The notes under the pieces: model-generated | Databases searched by the model: none | What the model saw: the letters and a program-made list of their open reading frames with translations, nothing else | What the model was told of the DNA's origin: nothing | Position numbers and translations under genes: made by a program | Shown here: positions 1 to 7,050 of the stretch, piece after piece | How positions within the stretch are numbered: position 1 is the stretch's first letter | Layout: every line of letters begins with the position of its first letter | From: CALWZE01 sp036644375 | GTDB taxonomy: Bacteria > Bacillota > Clostridia > Oscillospirales > Ruminococcaceae | NCBI GenBank assembly: GCA_036644375.1 | Contig: JAVXQD010000035.1 | Span: 1 to 20,562, forward strand | Direction: 5' to 3' | Length of the DNA stretch: 20,562 bases

Positions 1-989
1 TCATAATTGCCTGCAAGATAGTCTTGGATGTTGGTGGTGTCGACCGCCATGACCGATGTCAGCGTATAGGTATCCCCACCTGTCCAGGTTCCCTCTGCCA
101 GCATAACCGCAATATCAATCATATAATCGTTGTCGGTAATCGAGGCGCCAACGTCCAGGTCCTGCTTTCCATCGGCAATCAGCTCGGGACCGGTGTCAAG
201 GTCGATGCCGGTCAGGATGACCTTATCCTTGATGCCGGCGGCAACCAGCGCGTTGGATGCACCCTTGGCCATAATGTCGTTCGCCGCGCAGATAAAGTTG
301 ATTTCCGGATGCGCCTGAATCCAGTCCTCGGAGATGCTCATCGCCTTCTGGGTGTCCCAGTCACCATAAGCTTCGGCGACAATCTGCACGCGGTCGGGCA
401 TTTCGGCTGCGAGATCCTTCATCAAATCGCAGCGTTTAAGCTGCAGAGTTTGGGCCGCGTTGCCGTAAATCAGACCGCATTGAATCACTTCATCCGGGTT
501 GGCTTCAAGATAAGCCTTGATCCAGGAGGTGGTCGCCTTAGCGTAGGTATCCTCGTCCGAACCAAAGAAGGTGACGTCGACACGGTCATCCTGAATGTCG
601 CGAATGTCAAGAATGTACGCACCTGCATCCTTCATGGTCTGCAGACAGGGCTTACTTCCTTCGCTGTCCACACAGCTGAACAGGAATACGTCGGGTTTAG
701 TCAAACAAGCGGTCTCCACATCCGAAATCTGCTGGTCAACCGAGCCGCGCGCCTCGTAATAATTGAGCACGACTTCAATGTCATCTCGCTCTGCATTAAT
801 TTCAGCAACACGCGCCTTGCATGCCTCAAGAATTATCGAACGGGTCGAATCCAGCGTATCGTCGCTCCACGCAATCGTGATGGTACGCTTTTCGGTGCCG
901 TCGCCGTTTTCATTTTCTGCAGGCTTTGCACATGCGGCAAGCCCAAGAACCATGACCGCAGCAAGCAGCAGTACAACGATCTTTTTCAT
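1..989 (-). CDS. Sugar ABC transporter substrate-binding lipoprotein (RbsB-like), 3' end outside window
   Basis: Reading the minus strand from ATG at 989 gives an open frame of 329 codons that runs off the left edge, so the C-terminus is missing. The first 20 residues are a lipoprotein signal (MKK, hydrophobic core, lipobox LAAC with Cys20), followed by a low-complexity linker (AKPAENENGDG). The rest reads as a type I periplasmic-binding fold of the ribose/galactose kind: a TITIAW first strand, a region with SDVETA and KPDVFLF, and near the end ANDIMAKGASNAL and LTGIDLD. The likely role is extracellular capture of a sugar or polyol for an ABC importer whose permease and ATPase genes would lie further left. 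A GGAAAGG ribosome site precedes the ATG. It is divergent from the LacI-family gene and shares a regulatory architecture with the oxidoreductase operon. The substrate cannot be told from sequence. Confidence 0.88.
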   Translation of the reverse strand, partial: MKKIVVLLLAAVMVLGLAACAKPAENENGDGTEKRTITIAWSDDTLDSTRSIILEACKARVAEINAERDDIEVVLNYYEARGSVDQQISDVETACLTKPDVFLFSCVDSEGSKPCLQTMKDAGAYILDIRDIQDDRVDVTFFGSDEDTYAKATTSWIKAYLEANPDEVIQCGLIYGNAAQTLQLKRCDLMKDLAAEMPDRVQIVAEAYGDWDTQKAMSISEDWIQAHPEINFICAANDIMAKGASNALVAAGIKDKVILTGIDLDTGPELIADGKQDLDVGASITDNDYMIDIAVMLAEGTWTGGDTYTLTSVMAVDTTNIQDYLAGNY

Positions 990-1038
990 TTCCTTTCCCT
1001 TTCCTTTCAACTTTTGTCCTTAGAATTTCCCGTTTGCA

Positions 1039-1074
1039 AATTTTCAATAAACCAAACGAGATTTTCTGAAAATA
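1039..1074 (-). promoter_or_regulatory. Tandem operator-like boxes (CodY-like or LacI-type) downstream of the -10
   Basis: GATTTTCTGAAAATA at 1060-1074 is a dyad matching 13 of 15 positions of the CodY consensus AATTTTCWGAAAATT. A weaker copy, AATTTTCAATAAACC at 1039-1053, matches 11 of 15. The centres are 21 bp apart, two helical turns. The same arrangement occurs before the oxidoreductase gene. Either global CodY or the adjacent LacI-family protein could bind; sequence alone does not decide. Confidence 0.55.
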
Positions 1075-1102
1075 GAATAGCATTTTGCATCATCACGGTC
1101 AA
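1074..1102 (-). promoter_or_regulatory. Promoter of the sugar-binding protein gene
   Basis: On the minus strand a -35 TTGACC (1102-1097), a 17-bp spacer and a -10 TATTCT (1079-1074) form a good sigma-A promoter. It lies about 85 bases before the ATG at 989. A dyad (1060-1074) abuts the -10, where a bound repressor would cover the start of transcription. Confidence 0.7.
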
Positions 1103-1198
1103 TATGTTTTCGACAAATGATAAAATATTGTATAAACCCCCAATTATCCTTTAGGTCTTTTGTTTAAAAAAGCTTAATTCAGCACCTTATTTTCATAA

Positions 1199-1329
1199 AA
1201 TTTTCAGAATCCTAAGGCGTTTCAAAGCCCCATATAACCTGGTTTAACCCTATCTGTTTGTTGAATTGATGAAATATTTTTAGAAAAATCATCTGTACAC
1301 TTTGAAAATTATGTGATAAACTCTATTAA
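1199..1329 (+). promoter_or_regulatory. Promoter region of the LacI-family gene with candidate operator dyads
   Basis: A plausible promoter is TTGAAA (1302-1307), a 16-bp spacer and TATTAA (1324-1329), giving a very short leader before the TTG start at 1353. Just upstream lies a dyad, ATTTTT-AG-AAAAAT (1276-1289), and further up AATTTTCAGAATCCT (1199-1213). Each matches about 12 of 15 positions of the box shared by the other promoters of this locus, which may mean autoregulation. The promoter call is moderate and the boxes are weaker than those at 1060 and 5459. Confidence 0.4.
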
Positions 1330-1352
1330 ATAGCAAAAAGGAAGGTATACCA

Positions 1353-2393
1353 TTGGACGAATTGAAGGAAAAAACAACTATAAATTCTGTTGCACATAGG
1401 GCCGGCGTCTCTGTGGCAACCGTATCCAGAGTTTTTAACCATAAAGGGATCGTCAGCGACGATACCCTTGCAAGGGTAATGCAGGCCGCCATCGCGCTCA
1501 ACTACAAGCCGGATGCGGTCCGTGCGCTGTCGCAAACCGACGCACGCAAGCAGGATCATGAACTACTCATTCTAAATGTGCCTTCCTTAAACAACCCTTT
1601 TTACAGCGAAATCATCAAAGGTGCAAAATCCTCCGCTGAGCTGCACCATTGTGATGTACTGATCAACCAGAGTCATATTCGGGAAAACAGCGTCGAAGAA
1701 TATATACAGATGCTTAAACGGGTGGACGCAAGGGGTGTCATCGTTTTAAATCATCTGACCAAACCGGTTTTGGACCGTCTCGCCGCGGTGATACCGGTGG
1801 TGCAGTGCGGCGAATACATCGAGGGTGCGGACGTGCCCTCTGTCAGCGTGGACGACCTCGCCGCCGCCAAGCGGGTGATGGAATATATTCTTTCCACCGG
1901 CCGGCGCAAAATCGCCTTTATCAACGGTCCGGCGGAATATAAATATGCCCGCCACCGCAGACAGGGATACTACGAGGCGCTCGAAAACGCCGGCGTGCCC
2001 ATCCGGCCTAACTGGGTCATTCAGCTTTCGGATATCAGCGCAGACATGGCGTTTTCATCGGTCGCCAAGCTTCTTTCTCAGCCGAATCCGCCGAATGCGT
2101 TTTTCACAGTCTCGGACGTCATTGCCGCCGCAGTCATCCGCGCGGCGCAGTATAACCGTTACCGTGTGCCGGAGGATATAATCGTCGTCGGTTTTGACAA
2201 TGTCGACATTTCCAGCGCAACTACGCCCTCCATCACGACCGTCAACCAGCCAAAATTCCAGCTCGGCTTTATTTCCGGTGAAATGGTGTACGAAAAGCTG
2301 ATGAATCCCGATGCGGAAACACAGCATATGCTTTTGGATACAGAGCTCATCATCCGCGAATCGACTTCGGTTCCTGCCGTGCAGCTTATTTAA
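1353..2393 (+). CDS. LacI-family transcriptional regulator
   Basis: This is a 346-residue protein starting at TTG 1353, chosen because AAGGAAGG (1338-1345) lies at proper spacing and the reading matches the family N-terminus. Residues about 7-55 are the LacI helix-turn-helix and hinge (SVAHRAGVSVATVSRVFN, then ALNYKPDAVRALSQ). The rest is a sugar-binding-protein-like effector domain with NNPFYSEIIKGAK, the RGVIVLNHL strand, the RKIAFINGP strand, VVGFDNVDIS and TTVNQP. The length is normal for the family. It is divergent from the sugar-binding lipoprotein and convergent with the catabolic operon, so it most likely controls both in response to a sugar or derivative. It ends at TAA 2391-2393 and is followed by a hairpin terminator. 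The family assignment is firm; the effector is unknown. Confidence 0.93.
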   Translation: MDELKEKTTINSVAHRAGVSVATVSRVFNHKGIVSDDTLARVMQAAIALNYKPDAVRALSQTDARKQDHELLILNVPSLNNPFYSEIIKGAKSSAELHHCDVLINQSHIRENSVEEYIQMLKRVDARGVIVLNHLTKPVLDRLAAVIPVVQCGEYIEGADVPSVSVDDLAAAKRVMEYILSTGRRKIAFINGPAEYKYARHRRQGYYEALENAGVPIRPNWVIQLSDISADMAFSSVAKLLSQPNPPNAFFTVSDVIAAAVIRAAQYNRYRVPEDIIVVGFDNVDISSATTPSITTVNQPKFQLGFISGEMVYEKLMNPDAETQHMLLDTELIIRESTSVPAVQLI

Positions 2394-2437
2394 ACCGTTC
2401 AAACCGCATGAGCGAAAAAGTATGAAGAACACCAAAT

Positions 2438-2467
2438 TAAAAGGGGCAGCATGGTTGCCCATTTTTG
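2438..2467 (+). terminator. Rho-independent terminator after the LacI-family gene
   Basis: A 7-bp stem, GGGCAGC (2444-2450) with GTTGCCC (2454-2460), has one G-U pair and a 3-base loop and is followed by ATTTTTG. An A-rich stretch precedes it, so it may also slow transcription arriving from the convergent operon. No other feature was seen between 2394 and 2553. Confidence 0.6.
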
Positions 2468-2553
2468 TTAGCTATAAACAAACAGAAACCACCGGTGCTG
2501 TAACCGCTTTCGCGCGCAGATGCGGCAAAGGTGCAGCGAGTCTTTTGTGTCAA

Positions 2554-3447
2554 TCAGTCCCAGCATACACCGCGCATCCGATGGTAATTGTGTGCGCTGC
2601 GGGACACGCTGTCAAACTCGTCCGGCATTCGGGTATAGTCCTGTTTTAACAAAACATATTCGACCGTTCCGAGCTCGGCCACCGCGTCGACCGTGCGCTG
2701 GAGCGGCAGTACTCCGTCCCCGATCTCACAAAACAGCTCGCACTGCACCGGATGGATATTCTCGATTTCGCTTCCCTGCAAAACGCTTTCGTATTGTATA
2801 TTCTTAGCAATCGGATGATAGCGGTCAAAATGCCACATGTTAAACTTGTCGATTTCACTCAGCGGATAATCCTGCTGGACAATCGAGCCAAGCCGGTTGC
2901 CAAATTGCTTGAAAACCTCACCGGGATCGACAAGGCCGCGCATCAGCCAATACGTGTTGAGGGAAACTGTAAAAAGCGTCGGATCGGTTGCCGTCATCAA
3001 CCGCTCAAGAATTGTTTGTCCGTCGATCATCTGCCACTCGTGATAGTGGTTCTCATAAAACAATCTCAAGCCCCGTGCGGCGCAAAGTTTCCCAAGCCGG
3101 TTGTAAAATTCGCACTTCTCATCCAAAGCTTTTCTGGTCGGGAAATAATCGATCGGGATGACGACCCGCTGCGCGCCGAGCGCGGCATAGAAATCCACCG
3201 CAGCCTCTGCGGTTGCTGGGTCCGGCTTCGCATAACCCCCTATGAGCACAGCATGCGCGGTTTTCGCGGCCTCGACCCACTGCGCGGGCGATTTACCAAA
3301 TAAAAGCCCCGGCTTATCGTTTTTTAGCGACGCAGGCAATTCCAGATATCGAAATCCCGCTTGAGCACAGCGCTCTACGGCACCAAGCGGATCAAGATGC
3401 ATCGCTTCGCGGACAGAATGCATTTGCAACCCTACTTTGATCGGCAT
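2554..3447 (-). CDS. Sugar phosphate isomerase/epimerase family protein (IolE/xylose isomerase-like TIM barrel)
   Basis: This is a 297-residue protein, ATG at 3447 and TGA at 2554-2556, with AGGAGAG overlapping the stop of the upstream aldo/keto reductase gene 12 bases away. It begins MPIKVGLQMHSVREAMHLDP and continues with GFRYLELP, then YENHYHEW in mid-protein, as in AP-endonuclease-2-type TIM barrels (IolE, hydroxypyruvate isomerase, tagatose epimerase). These enzymes use a metal bound by Glu, Asp and His to isomerise or dehydrate keto sugars and inosose. It is the last gene of a three-gene operon with an NAD-dependent oxidoreductase and an aldo/keto reductase, so it may act on an oxidised sugar or polyol made by the first enzyme. 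The exact reaction is unknown. Confidence 0.82.
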   Translation of the reverse strand: MPIKVGLQMHSVREAMHLDPLGAVERCAQAGFRYLELPASLKNDKPGLLFGKSPAQWVEAAKTAHAVLIGGYAKPDPATAEAAVDFYAALGAQRVVIPIDYFPTRKALDEKCEFYNRLGKLCAARGLRLFYENHYHEWQMIDGQTILERLMTATDPTLFTVSLNTYWLMRGLVDPGEVFKQFGNRLGSIVQQDYPLSEIDKFNMWHFDRYHPIAKNIQYESVLQGSEIENIHPVQCELFCEIGDGVLPLQRTVDAVAELGTVEYVLLKQDYTRMPDEFDSVSRSAHNYHRMRGVCWD

Positions 3448-3459
3448 TCGCTCTCTCCT

Positions 3460-4277
3460 TTACAGCTCGAAAAATATGTCAGGGTTCGGTCCGATGCGCA
3501 TTTGCTGCTTCGCCAGCGCGTCTATAAGGCTCATCTGATCCTCGCTCAGCGCAAAATCGAATATTTGAACATTTTCCTCAATACGCTTCGGCGTAGTTGA
3601 CTTCGGGAACACTCGATGCCCCTTTTGATGATGCCAGCGCAAAATTACCTGCGCCGGAGATTTTCCGCACGCCGCCGCAACAGCCGCCACGGCCGGATCT
3701 TTGAGCACGAGACCGCCACACATCAGCGGACTCCATGCCTCGGTCAAAATCCCGCGAGATTTACAAAACGCAGTCAGGTCGTTTTGCGGAAAATACGGAT
3801 GAGATTCAAACTGGTCGACCATCGGAAGAACACCGGTCTCCGCTTTCAGCTTCTCGAGATGATGCGGATTAAAATTGCAAACACCGATTACCCGCACCCG
3901 CTTTTCCTCATACAGCCGCAGAAACGCGCGCCAAGTTTCTACATAAAGGTACTTGCCTGGCCAATGGACCATGAAGCAGTCAATGTAGTCCAGCCCAAGC
4001 CGTGCAAGGCTTTGATCAAATGCATGCAGGGTAGGCTCATAGCCTTGATCCGCTGCGGTCAGTTTTGTTGTAATGTACAGCTCTTCCCTTCTCAGCCCGC
4101 AATCGCGCACAGCACGCCCAACCGCTTCCTCATTCGCATAGGAGGAGGCGGTATCTACGCTGCGATAGCCGACGGAAAACGCGTGCAGCAAAGACTGATA
4201 GGCAAGCTCCAAATCCCGCACCTGGTCTAACCCGATNNNNNNNNNNCACCGTTGGGACATTGAAAAATCGGAATCAT
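3460..4277 (-). CDS. Aldo/keto reductase, interrupted by a 10-N assembly gap
   Basis: The true start is taken as ATG at 4277, which reads MIPIFQCPNG, the typical strand opening of aldo/keto reductases, and has AAAGGGG (4292-4286) 8 bases upstream. After the gap (4237-4246) the frame continues IGLDQVRDLELAYQSLL to TAA at 3460-3462. Joining the pieces needs a gap of 2 mod 3 bases, so 10 Ns is not the real length and the frame break is artificial. Catalytic tetrad candidates are visible: Asp and Tyr in DTASSYANE, Lys in ITTKL, His in MVHWP. The later GVCNF, VDQFESHPY and KSTTPKRIEEN segments form the NADPH pocket. It is about 270 residues, normal for the family, and lies 31 bases after the Gfo/Idh gene in the same operon. 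It probably reduces a sugar-derived carbonyl. Confidence 0.85.
4237..4246. other. Assembly gap (10 N) inside the aldo/keto reductase gene
   Basis: Ten Ns follow the codon run for CPNG. Frame bookkeeping on both sides (31 bases from the ATG; 777 bases from the resumed frame to the stop) shows the missing sequence must be 2 mod 3 bases, perhaps 14 to restore the family's usual spacing. It is a placeholder, not biology. Confidence 0.95.
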
Positions 4278-4308
4278 TTCCTTTACCCCTTTCGATTGGT
4301 CTCTTAGG

Positions 4309-5446
4309 TTACTTTTCCGGCGTCCAGGTTTTGTCCGGCCCCCAAACCGCGCCGAGCTCCATGAGTGGAGTTGGGACGAAGTGGCTCTCCACCGTCCGGG
4401 ACTGGCGGTTTTGTGCCGACATGTCGAGCTGCTCAAGCACATCCAGGGTGTGGTAGACAAAATCGTCGCCAAGACGGGGTTGGCGCGACTTAAGCAGCGC
4501 GTCGGCCATGTCGGCAACCCCAATGCCGCGGCAGTCGCTGCGATAGGCAAACAGCGGTGGAATTACGCTCCATTTATCGTCGAGTTTCCCGCGATAAAGG
4601 ATTTCTCCCGAGAAGTCACAAGGTGTGGGCACGACAAGAGTGCCCTCGGTACCATAGATTTCCACTCGATTATCCAGCTTGGTCTGGGCTACGTCAAAGG
4701 AATGGTGGATCGAACAGATCACACCGTTCTCCATACTTAGGATGCCGGCAAGATAGGTCGGCACTTCTACATCAATCATGGTTCCGTAAAGCGGCTGACT
4801 ACCGATTATCCGCTGTTCGTAGGTCTTTTTTGCGGCACACATAACCATTTCAACCGGGCCAAACAAATAGCTTAGCCCAGCAACATAATAGGGAGCGACA
4901 TCGTAAAGCGGACCGGCTCCTTTGTGATACAGAAACGCGGGATTGGGATGCCAGGATTCGGGGCCACCTGTCAATATGTGACTAATGGCCGCTGTCGGAC
5001 GTCCGATCCATCCGTCCTCAATCAGCTTGCGCGTCGTCTGCAGCCCCNNNNNNNNNNAGAATCGTATCTGGCGCACCGGACAAAAGCAAGCCCTTTTCTT
5101 TCGCAAGCGCTGTCAGCCTTCTGCCCTCCTGCGTACTGAGCGACAGCGGTTTTTCAACATAGGTATGCTTGCCTGCGCACAGACACTGCTCCACAACCGC
5201 GAAGTGCTGTGTCGGATTGGTCAACACAACGACCAGATCGATTTCTTTATCTGCAAGCAACTCCTCGCTCGTGCGGCAGACGCGCGGCACATCGAACTGC
5301 TCAGCACGCAGCCGCGCATTCGATTCATTAATATCGACGAGCGCCCGCACCTGCGTGTGCTCAAAAATCTCCGTCAGCGAATGGAGGTACTTGGCACTGA
5401 TATTTCCACAGCCGATAATACCAACTTTAATTCTTTCGCCGCCCAT
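4309..5446 (-). CDS. Gfo/Idh/MocA family NAD(P)-dependent oxidoreductase, interrupted by a 10-N assembly gap
   Basis: ATG at 5446 is preceded by a perfect AGGAGG (5457-5452). The N-terminal piece, about 129 residues to the gap at 5048-5057, is a Rossmann domain: VGIIGCGNIS nucleotide loop, ALVDINES after strand 2, VVVLTNPTQHF, and the family's EKPLS motif. The piece after the gap (245 residues, TAA at 4309-4311) starts GLQTTRKLIEDGWIG and holds the C-terminal alpha/beta domain with GAGPLYDVAPYYV. The frames join only if the gap is a multiple of 3, so the gene is probably intact at about 375 residues. Members oxidise or reduce sugars, inositols and their derivatives. It is the first gene of the operon and carries the operon's promoter and tandem boxes. 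The substrate is unknown. Confidence 0.88.
5048..5057. other. Assembly gap (10 N) inside the Gfo/Idh/MocA gene
   Basis: The coding strand reads ...APDT before the gap and GLQTTRKL after it. Counting 389 bases from the ATG and 739 bases to the stop requires a missing length divisible by 3, so the 10 Ns create a false frameshift. Confidence 0.95.
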
Positions 5447-5458
5447 TTTCGCCTCCTG

Positions 5459-5494
5459 TATTTTCAGTAAATTTATTGTGATTTTCTGAAATCA
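5459..5494 (-). promoter_or_regulatory. Tandem operator-like boxes before the oxidoreductase operon
   Basis: GATTTTCTGAAATCA (5480-5494) shares a 12-base identity, GATTTTCTGAAA, with the box at 1060. TATTTTCAGTAAATT (5459-5473) matches the CodY consensus at 13 of 15 positions. The centres are 21 bp apart, exactly as in the divergent promoter, and the second box ends just before the ribosome site. Confidence 0.58.
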
Positions 5495-5522
5495 TTTTAA
5501 CCTTGGCAATCGCTTTCGTCAA
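5494..5522 (-). promoter_or_regulatory. Promoter of the oxidoreductase operon
   Basis: On the minus strand, -35 TTGACG (5522-5517), a 17-bp spacer and -10 TAAAAT (5499-5494) lie about 50 bases before the AGGAGG and ATG. The layout matches the sugar-binding-protein promoter, including a dyad box directly after the -10. Confidence 0.72.
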
Positions 5523-5578
5523 TCGTTTTATATAAAATGTAGAAATAATAGCGTTTTGACAAAAGCATTGCACAATTT

Positions 5579-6029
5579 TTATATCATAATAACTATCGAA
5601 TTACCTTTTTTACAGAAAATTATTGCGCTTCGGCATATTTTAATTCCCCACTGCAGCTCCACACGCCAGGTCGCAACTCGTCCGATGAAGACGGCGTCGT
5701 GCTCGACAAACAGAGGGATTGTGGCGCCCAGCTCGAGCAGCTGCTCGAGCTGGGTGCGGGAGGGCAGGTCGATATAATTGAGAGATTCGTCCCAGATGTA
5801 CAGGTGCGCGCGATCAGAACCTTTTTCTTTTGTCCGGCGCCGATGTCCTTTTCAAACTGCACCCGCTCGAAGCCGAGCTTGCGCAGGATAGTCAGGAACA
5901 GTGTCTCGTCGATACCGCAGTCGCCGCGCTTCTAAAGCGCCCATGCGGCGTGCATAGGACGCAAAAAAGCCGCTCAAGCGTCGGTTCAGCAGCCCCGCCG
6001 AATACATCAGCAGAAAGGTCTATGCACAT
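5579..6029 (-). pseudogene. Decayed ABC-F family ATPase (Lsa-like ribosome-protection type)
   Basis: Minus-strand frames carry pieces of an ABC-F protein but no intact ORF. From about 5932 one frame reads GIDETLFLTILRKLGFERVQFEKDIGAGQKKKVLIAR, the sequence leading into the second ATPase signature. Another frame then reads LYIWDESLNYIDLPSRTQLEQLLELG and LFVEHDAVF, its Walker B region, Asp-Glu pair and His switch. The frame changes because bases are lost between IAR and LYIW, and residues are also missing before GAGQKKK. Upstream, ATG at 6029 after GGGAG reads MCIDLSADVFGGAAEPTLER, possibly the decayed N-terminus joined by a large deletion; that part is less certain. Known relatives confer lincosamide, streptogramin or pleuromutilin resistance from the ribosome. 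This copy cannot make a working protein. Confidence 0.7.
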
Positions 6030-6139
6030 TCTTTCAGCTCCCGTCTCGATCTTATTGACCCTATCCTACCATATTCCGGCGCGTTTGCCGACCCGGCCGC
6101 TTGACGGGCACCCGCAAAGGAGAACTGGAATAAACACAT

Positions 6140-6181
6140 GCTTACAAACAGCCGTCGGGCCGGCGCATCTCGCTTGTAAGC
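6140..6181. repeat. Inverted repeat, 8-bp arms
   Basis: GCTTACAA (6140-6147) and TTGTAAGC (6174-6181) are perfect inverted copies 26 bases apart. Between the two pseudogenes (6030-6329) nothing else is recognisable; no start with a ribosome site opens a credible gene. Confidence 0.35.
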
Positions 6182-6329
6182 CGCGGCACCGGGCATTCAA
6201 GCTCCACGCAAGGCCGAAAGCGCCGCTGTATGCGTTAAAATGATATGACCCAATAAGAAGAGAAGCTCAACCCAGATATGATATAATGGAATCACCGCAA
6301 CACCATTTACCACCAGAGGAGAGCTTCTC

Positions 6330-6893
6330 ATGAACAGAATAACGCAAGAAGCAAAGAAACATCAATCGGCAGTGAATCTATCAAATAGAAAAGGAAAGAG
6401 CTTTGCCAGCCGTATGTATGGAGTCAGTCTGTCGAGCGTAAAGTGTTGGAGTAAACGATACGATGGGACATGGCAATCGCGCTGACAGACCTGTCACATC
6501 GACCTCAAGCCACCCGAAATGCTATAAAGTTTCTAAAAATGCTCCAAAAAGTGTTTCCGTTCAAAATACTGATGATTCAAACGGATAATGGTACAGAATT
6601 CACCTACAAATAAATCAGCGAGAAAACGTTATGCACACTTGATATAACCTTAGAAAAGGCGGGTATTGCACATAAGTTGATACCTCCCCTAACTCCGTGG
6701 CATAACGAACAGGTTGAACGCAGCCATCGTAACGACCAGCGGTATTTTTATGACTGGGAGAGACTCAGCAATGTAGACGATTTGAACGCAAAGCTGTGTG
6801 AGCATCTCGATTGGAGCAATCAGAAAACTTTCGGACGTTGGGCAGAATAATCCTCCCATCAGCTTCTGCACGAAATGCTGATGCCAGCCTAAT
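6330..6893 (+). pseudogene. IS481-like transposase remnant with a large internal deletion
   Basis: After an AGAGGAGAG ribosome site, ATG 6330 opens MNRITQEAKKHQSAVNLSNRKGKSFASRMYGVSLSSVKCW, the N-terminal helix-turn-helix of this transposase type. The frame stops at 6485 (WQSR). In another frame TDLSHRP is followed almost at once by ATRNAIKFLKMLQKVFPFKILMIQTDNGTEFTYK and a stop codon. The same frame then continues as a catalytic C-terminal part with LIPPLTPWHNEQVERSHRNDQRYFYDW. The second Asp (QTDNG) and the Glu (VERSHRN) of the DDE triad are present. The first Asp and most of the region between the HTH and QTDNG are deleted. A further frame change follows GRWAE. The copy is dead. Imperfect end matches (GACCCA near 6246, TGGGTC near 6893) might be remnants of terminal repeats. 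Confidence 0.8.
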
Positions 6894-6956
6894 GGGTCCA
6901 AACGTTGCCGGTGTTATCGGTTCGGCTGTTGCTGCCGGTGTTTTTATCGCAATATA

Positions 6957-6986
6957 TTGCAAAATGCAATTGCTTTGGTGTATAAT
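6957..6986 (+). promoter_or_regulatory. Promoter of the GH25 lysozyme gene
   Basis: TTGCAA (6957-6962), an 18-bp spacer and a perfect TATAAT (6981-6986) lie 64 bases before the ATG at 7051. The -35 is weak (4 of 6) and the -10 ideal. Confidence 0.5.
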
Positions 6987-7050
6987 ATACTATATATGTT
7001 TACGAAATTTGACTGTATTCCGTTCTTTTCTTTTATGAGGAAGATAAATA

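Noticed and set aside
24..1154. 376-codon open frame on the plus strand
   Set aside because: It is antisense to the sugar-binding lipoprotein, whose minus-strand reading has a signal peptide, lipobox and family motifs. The plus-strand product shows no family features or ribosome site.
2752..3303. 183-codon plus-strand frame inside the IolE-like gene
   Set aside because: Shadow of a G+C-rich coding region on the other strand; no ribosome site or recognisable motif.
3616..4230. 204-codon plus-strand frame inside the aldo/keto reductase gene
   Set aside because: The opposite strand has the catalytic tetrad and family motifs; this is a mirror frame.
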